Source: Nyssa sinensis (Eukaryota > Streptophyta > Magnoliopsida > Cornales > Nyssaceae). From it: 64,000 bases of DNA. The stretch covers positions 7,651,062 to 7,715,061 of the forward strand of contig CM018031.1 in the NCBI GenBank assembly GCA_008638375.1, in the 5' to 3' direction. Every line of letters begins with the position of its first letter. The stretch's first letter is position 1. The position numbers were made by a program, and so were the translations under genes. Of this stretch, positions 60,601-64,000 are shown one piece after another. The notes under the pieces are model-generated. The model ran no database searches. It worked only from the letters and a program-made list of their open reading frames with translations, and had not been told where the DNA came from.

Positions 60601-63600
60601 GGGTTGATCTATTCTGCTGCATCCCCCATCCGTGAAGCAAACTAAGGGATTCATGCACATGACAAAGATATCATTTTTTTCATTTTTCCTTTTTTCTCAA
60701 TAATTTAACATAAAACAATGGCTGTCATTCACGTACATGCAAATACTTGCTGCTTTGCTTCACTTGATGCCTTTTTTTTTTCTTTTGATCTTTTTTAGTA
60801 GTTACCTAACTTGATACTGGCGTCACAAAGAAACTTTCCTCCTGGCATATCCATCATCTATTCTATTATTAAGCCGATACCAGATTTTGTCTCACCAACA
60901 ATTTTGGTATGGTAAAAGTTTTGGTCTGACAAAATCAGATACTGCCACTTGGAAAAGTTTTGTAAACAGAAGGTAATTGCAAATGTGAAACTTTAAAATA
61001 GTGGGGGTAAAATTACAAGGGATTAGAGAACTGAGGTACTATTCGAGTGGCGCGAGTCCCCACTCCCCACGCAGTTGGCGTGGATTCGATTCCCCCTCCC
61101 CCGTCATTTTATAAAAAAAAAAACACAAAAGATAATTCACACGTGCATAGCACATGTCCTCCCTCTAGTCCCTGCCTATGCGGATGCACCATGTTAGTCA
61201 TGTAGTCCCTCCAAGTAACAGAATCCTCTGACTCGAAAGCTAATAGAACATGCTATGACAACATAATGCTATCAATCAATTAATAGTGGCTCCCTCCCCC
61301 GCCCCTAAGGGAAAAAAAAAAGTTATTACCTTATTTTTGGTTGGCAAATGACAATATGAATCTTGCCCTGCCATTTTAGCCTGTCAAAAGCCTAACACCA
61401 GCAAAGCCAGAAAGATACCTTTTGGCACTTGAGCATCAACCGAGTTTCACTTATGATCTGGGAAAATGGACATTTCAAAGAGATGACAATGTTCCTGCTT
61501 ATCAAAAGACAGTTCCCAAAAAATATGAAATTACTGATAATGAAACTATCATATAATATATAGTGCCTATTTTTGACATCTGATACTTCAGTGACCTGTT
61601 TGCAAAAATGCAAATGCACACCTCTTTCTCTATAAGCTATTGGCAAGTTTTAATTACACAGTAAACATCATATGATTATGTATCTCTTCTCTCAAGTTTA
61701 TTTTAGATTTTGCTGTATTATATCAGAGGACAAGTGGACAACCTGGTTTAGGATTCTGAAAACCCAGTATTGCCATCAAAATAATTGCTAATATTGGTTT
61801 TACCGCTGTTTTTTTTTACTTGTAGATTTAATTTGGTGTGCAGGGTGAAGAACATGGTGCTGCTTTAACTGTGAAAATAAATGATATGGGAAACTATGGA
61901 TGCTATCCAGATTGTGCAGAACAGATGTCAATGCCTCTTTTTGCCGAGGCTACTGTAAATCTTATAAGAAGGCGGCCGATGAGTTCATTGGTTGCTCATA
62001 GTAAGTTACAGTTATCATACTTCTGGGTCTTACATGTATTCTCTGCAGTACATCTTCTTCTCCATAGGCCTTTCAATTATCTCTTCTTGTGTTTTTTTTT
62101 TCTCTCTCACTCTCTCCAGATTCTGGGATTAAAGAATTTTATAAGACAGTAGAAAAAAAATTGTATGAAAGATCCCATTGAATTAAATTAGGTAATCTAA
62201 GAAATAGTGTTGTACTAAGTGGTAGATGTTACATGACTCTTTCCAAATTCCTAGCTGAGCTTACCTATAGTGTTTCAATTAAGTTTTCAAATTACTCAAA
62301 AATTTACAAATTTACCAAACCTACTACTTTTTTACTCAAAACTCTACTTAGGACAGCACAGCCTTTCTAAAATCATATCTGATGATTGGGCCTATTTCTA
62401 GATTTCCAAGTTCTTGCATTTGTGTGGTAGAAGCAAATACCAATAATATGGATGTTGGTTATATGTTTGACCAATTTAAAATTTAGAAGAGAAAGTTTTG
62501 CAGCTTCAGAGCCTCAGAGAAACTCCTTATACCAGTGAAGATGAAGTCTTCAATACTTTACAAAATGTTACTACCCAACAGTCACAATTTATAGTCACTG
62601 GTTCTGGCACTACCTTACGATATGTCAGTTCCTCATATTACGAGGAATCATATTGTATGTTAGTTTGTGAGCCTTATCATCACTAAGAACAAGAGAAGCA
62701 TTCCGAGATATAGTCAACTCACCATCTGCTTCATTGGCACAGCTCTGGGATCAGCAATCGTGATTGAATTTATTATGGTGTTTTCTCTTGGCGTTCTTCT
62801 TGTATATTTCACTTGCAAATGCGCAATTGTTCTTGTAAATGAAAAAAGAAGCCGTGATGACCAGGATATTGAGCTCTCTAGGGTTCAAAGTTCCCATAAA
62901 CGAACTGTAAGTTTGCCTTCAACTGCTGACTGTACTATTACAATTGTTGTTGTTCTTTTTGCAGTCAAGGATCGTTCTGAGATGAACCAGCATGTGATTT
63001 CTTTTCCATTTTCTCCATCAATATCTTCCTTTCTATAACCTAAAAGTGCAACAGTACTTGCCTAGTAATCAAGTATTTTTTGAGATAAAAATTGGAAATA
63101 TCTTTGTCATGAGAGTGAAAATATTATTTTATGATCAGTACTCTAACTGACATATTATTATGGGATGTTTTATTTATTTATATGCAGTCAACTACGGATT
63201 TATCTGAAAATGTGACTCACTTCACTGGATGTTGTTCAAGCCTCTTCCTCAGCAGCCAGCCTTCCAACTTCCGCCAGCGGTAACTATTTCTTTTTACTTG
63301 AAAATTTGGAAATAAATGTAATCCGTTATGTAATGAAACAAATATATGTTTTAAGAGAGCAAAAGATGGAAAGGCATTTGAAGGTGTCTAAAGTACCCTA
63401 TATTCTACTGGCATTACGTCCTCTGGCAGGACAAAAGTGATTTTAGTCTTGCTGTGGCATTAACTCAGATTTTAACGTCAGAAACCTTCAATAAGGGCCA
63501 ACAGTGTATTGCTCTTTCTCAGAGCACTTGTTTCATGAATAATTGAGAAGCATTTGGGCTTTACACTTAAAATATAAATTATTCCATTTGTATTCTACAG

Positions 63601-63936
63601 CATTTGGAAACACAATTTCATCATTTAGAATGGATAAAATTAATATAGATGTTATGGATTTCAAATGGAATTCACTGTTTCCTATATGGTCTTTTAATAC
63701 CTGGATTAAGTGCAGATATTGGAAAGTATTTTCAGATCAAGCTCTACTTTGTTTCAGCTTCATCTGTAGTTCATGCTTGCAAATTAACTCTCAGGTCACG
63801 CCGCCAATCTGAAAATGGAGAATCTAGCAAGGGTACACACCATTCTTCTCAATCTTCTAGTGATCACCACCGGATGACTCCTCTGCCAAGTCTCGTGCCG
63901 CTTGCTTCTGGGAAGGGGCGAAGTGAAACGGTTTGA
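45655..63936 (+). CDS. GEX2: GAMETE EXPRESSED 2-like gamete adhesion protein (about 18 exons; one clear frameshift)
   Basis: Exons inferred from GT-AG sites and phase: 45655-45742, 45836-46159, 46278-46616, 47189-47515, 48613-48819, 48902-48987, 49060-49201, 51597-51905, 53749-53873, 54278-54495, 54610-54838, 58550-58785, 60045-60283, 61844-62000, about 62504-62534, about 62672-62906, 63188-63279 and 63795-63936. The product is about 1170 residues. Order: signal peptide (MRLNTLISLLVASLFPAFG), several filamin/Ig-like beta-sandwich repeats of about 105-145 residues (for example GRMYPSACVPSWKGLRNEF, DRDQYGNLVPG-like QRDQYGNLVPG), a cadherin-like module (YTPYKGFVGNDSFSYTISD), further extracellular domain (FLSPMLMQFW; EVINFAIQSIQYLG), one membrane span (GSAIVIEFIMVFSLGVLLVY) and a basic, serine-rich cytosolic tail ending GKGRSETV. 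GEX2 is known from Arabidopsis as a sperm-expressed membrane protein needed for gamete attachment in double fertilization. Exon 11 has one extra base near 54668, and the join before the membrane span is unsure, so the copy may be non-functional or the sequence may hold errors. Confidence 0.88.
48988..49059 (+). other. Short GEX2 intron 6
   Basis: A 72-bp intron (GTAAGA donor, TTCAG acceptor), close to the lower size limit for plant introns. Recorded because it links exons 6 and 7 in phase 0. Confidence 0.75.
50040..51121. mobile_element. hAT-like non-autonomous element in GEX2 intron 7
   Basis: 1082 bp. Left end TAGGGCTGGTAAT; reverse complement of the right end TAGGGGTGGCAAT, matching at 11 of 13 bases. 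Flanks CCTAAACA (50032-50039) and CCTATACA (51122-51129) match at 7 of 8 bases. The subterminal regions are rich in GACACG, CGTGTC and GGGTCGGGTC motifs; the centre is AT-rich. No transposase. A related right end lies at 1-370. Confidence 0.75.
51156..51401 (-). mobile_element. TRIM element of a second type in GEX2 intron 7
   Basis: Minus orientation. The left (3') LTR 51156-51228 and right (5') LTR 51332-51401 share AAACCA(C/T)CA, ATCTAAAAAC and TGCAATTTTAATATTATAT. Between them lie a purine tract (minus GAGGGTGAG at about 51229-51237) and the primer site TGGTATCAGAGC (minus, 51320-51331). No coding capacity. A clean target duplication could not be fixed; CAATG occurs close to both ends. It sits about 30 bp from the hAT-like element. 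Confidence 0.7.
52308..52607 (-). mobile_element. TRIM element, 300 bp, in GEX2 intron 8
   Basis: Minus orientation. LTRs of 74 bp at 52308-52381 and 52534-52607. On the minus strand the 5' LTR starts TGTTGAGAGCTTGATA and ends TTGCTTAACA. The primer site TGGTATTAGAGC is at 52522-52533 (minus) and a purine tract GCGGGGAAG lies next to the 3' LTR. The 5-bp duplication GTAAT is perfect on both sides (52303-52307 and 52608-52612). Same family as 36765-37046. Confidence 0.9.
55407..55782. mobile_element. Probable hAT-like MITE in GEX2 intron 11
   Basis: The left end GAGGGCCAGCTCC and the reverse complement of the right end CAGCGCTGGCTTA align at most positions, with a GGCCC-rich subterminal part and an AT-rich centre. 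The target duplication is blurred because the left flank is a (GA)n run. Confidence 0.4.
56825..57849. mobile_element. hAT-like element with perfect 8-bp duplication, hosting a nested MITE
   Basis: The ends CAAGGATCAAA and TTTGATCCTTG are exact inverted repeats. CAGTCAGG flanks both sides (56817-56824, 57850-57857). The subterminal parts are rich in TTTCGG/CGGAAAC motifs on both arms. 1025 bp in total, of which 360 bp plus a duplicated 8-mer come from the nested element at 57015-57374. No transposase. It lies in GEX2 intron 11. Confidence 0.85.
57015..57374. mobile_element. Nested MITE, CTAAGAAGCACGG family, perfect 8-bp duplication
   Basis: The left end is CTAAGAAGCACGGACAC, and the right end is the inverted GTATCCGTGCTTCTTAG. 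AATGATAC is present on both sides (57007-57014 and 57375-57382). The subterminal arms carry repeated GTGTCCG/CGGACAC motifs. It is inserted inside the hAT-like element at 56825-57849, so it is the younger of the two. Confidence 0.88.
61030..61125. repeat. GC-rich block with tRNA-like B box and A-tail
   Basis: A GC-rich stretch (GTGGCGCGAGTCCCCACTCC) followed by GTGGATTCGATTCCCC, which resembles a Pol III B box, and then by an A-run at 61112-61122. It stands out from the AT-rich GEX2 intron 13 and could be a tRNA-derived SINE fragment. No full cloverleaf forms. Confidence 0.3.
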
Positions 63937-64000
63937 GCCATTGCAGAATCCCAAACAAATGTTTGTAGTTAATTGAAGTCTTGAACCTTGTTTAAAGACA
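63937..64000 (+). other. Start of GEX2 3' UTR
   Basis: Follows the TGA at 63934-63936; the window ends before any polyadenylation signal is seen. Confidence 0.5.

Overview
This is a nuclear segment of a flowering plant, most likely a eudicot. It is AT-rich, its genes are split by GT-AG introns, and it carries plant-type retrotransposons (initiator-Met primer sites, TRIMs, hAT MITEs). The recognisable genes are plant-specific: an FLZ zinc-finger gene, GNL1, a plant MATE transporter and GEX2. The species cannot be fixed from the sequence alone. I saw no bacterial, organellar or viral block.

Layout. 0-2.4 kb: the right end of a hAT-like repeat, a foldback MITE and a two-exon FLZ gene on the minus strand. 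3.5-4.7 kb: a decayed tandem array of minus-strand 5S rRNA genes. 4.7-8.6 kb: AT-rich sequence with foldback and hAT-like MITEs. 8.6-13.8 kb: a possible promoter and 5' leader for the next gene, interrupted by the 3' part of a LINE whose ORF2 segment is amplified three times (177-bp unit) and by a hAT MITE. 13.8-18.7 kb: GNL1, an ARF-GEF with one coding intron, intact. 19.65 kb: tRNA-Ala(UGC). 19.9-20.3 kb: two decayed exons of an unrecognised minus-strand gene. 20.4-27.8 kb: no gene seen. 27.8-32.75 kb: a complete but coding-dead Ty1/copia element on the minus strand, with LTRs, PBS, PPT and a perfect 5-bp target duplication. 32.8-37.5 kb: short repeats, a TATA-like site, two very small TRIMs and a 120-bp tandem duplication. 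37.8-39.5 kb: a MATE transporter of the DTX48/BCD1-like group on the minus strand, with a one-base frameshift near its 3' end. 39.5-45.6 kb: no gene seen. 45.66-63.94 kb: GEX2, a gamete-surface adhesion protein gene of about 18 exons spread over 18.3 kb. Its introns hold TRIMs and nested hAT-like elements. One exon carries a clear +1 frameshift and the exon before the membrane span is hard to join in frame.

The genes do not form a pathway. FLZ proteins are SnRK1-linked adaptors, GNL1 drives Golgi-ER vesicle traffic, MATE proteins move small molecules across membranes and GEX2 holds gametes together. No new molecular system was found. The observations most worth checking are the two broken but otherwise well-preserved genes (GEX2, MATE), the natural leucine at the brefeldin-A site of GNL1, the relic 5S array, and the series of tiny TRIM elements, one with only about 20 bp between its LTRs.
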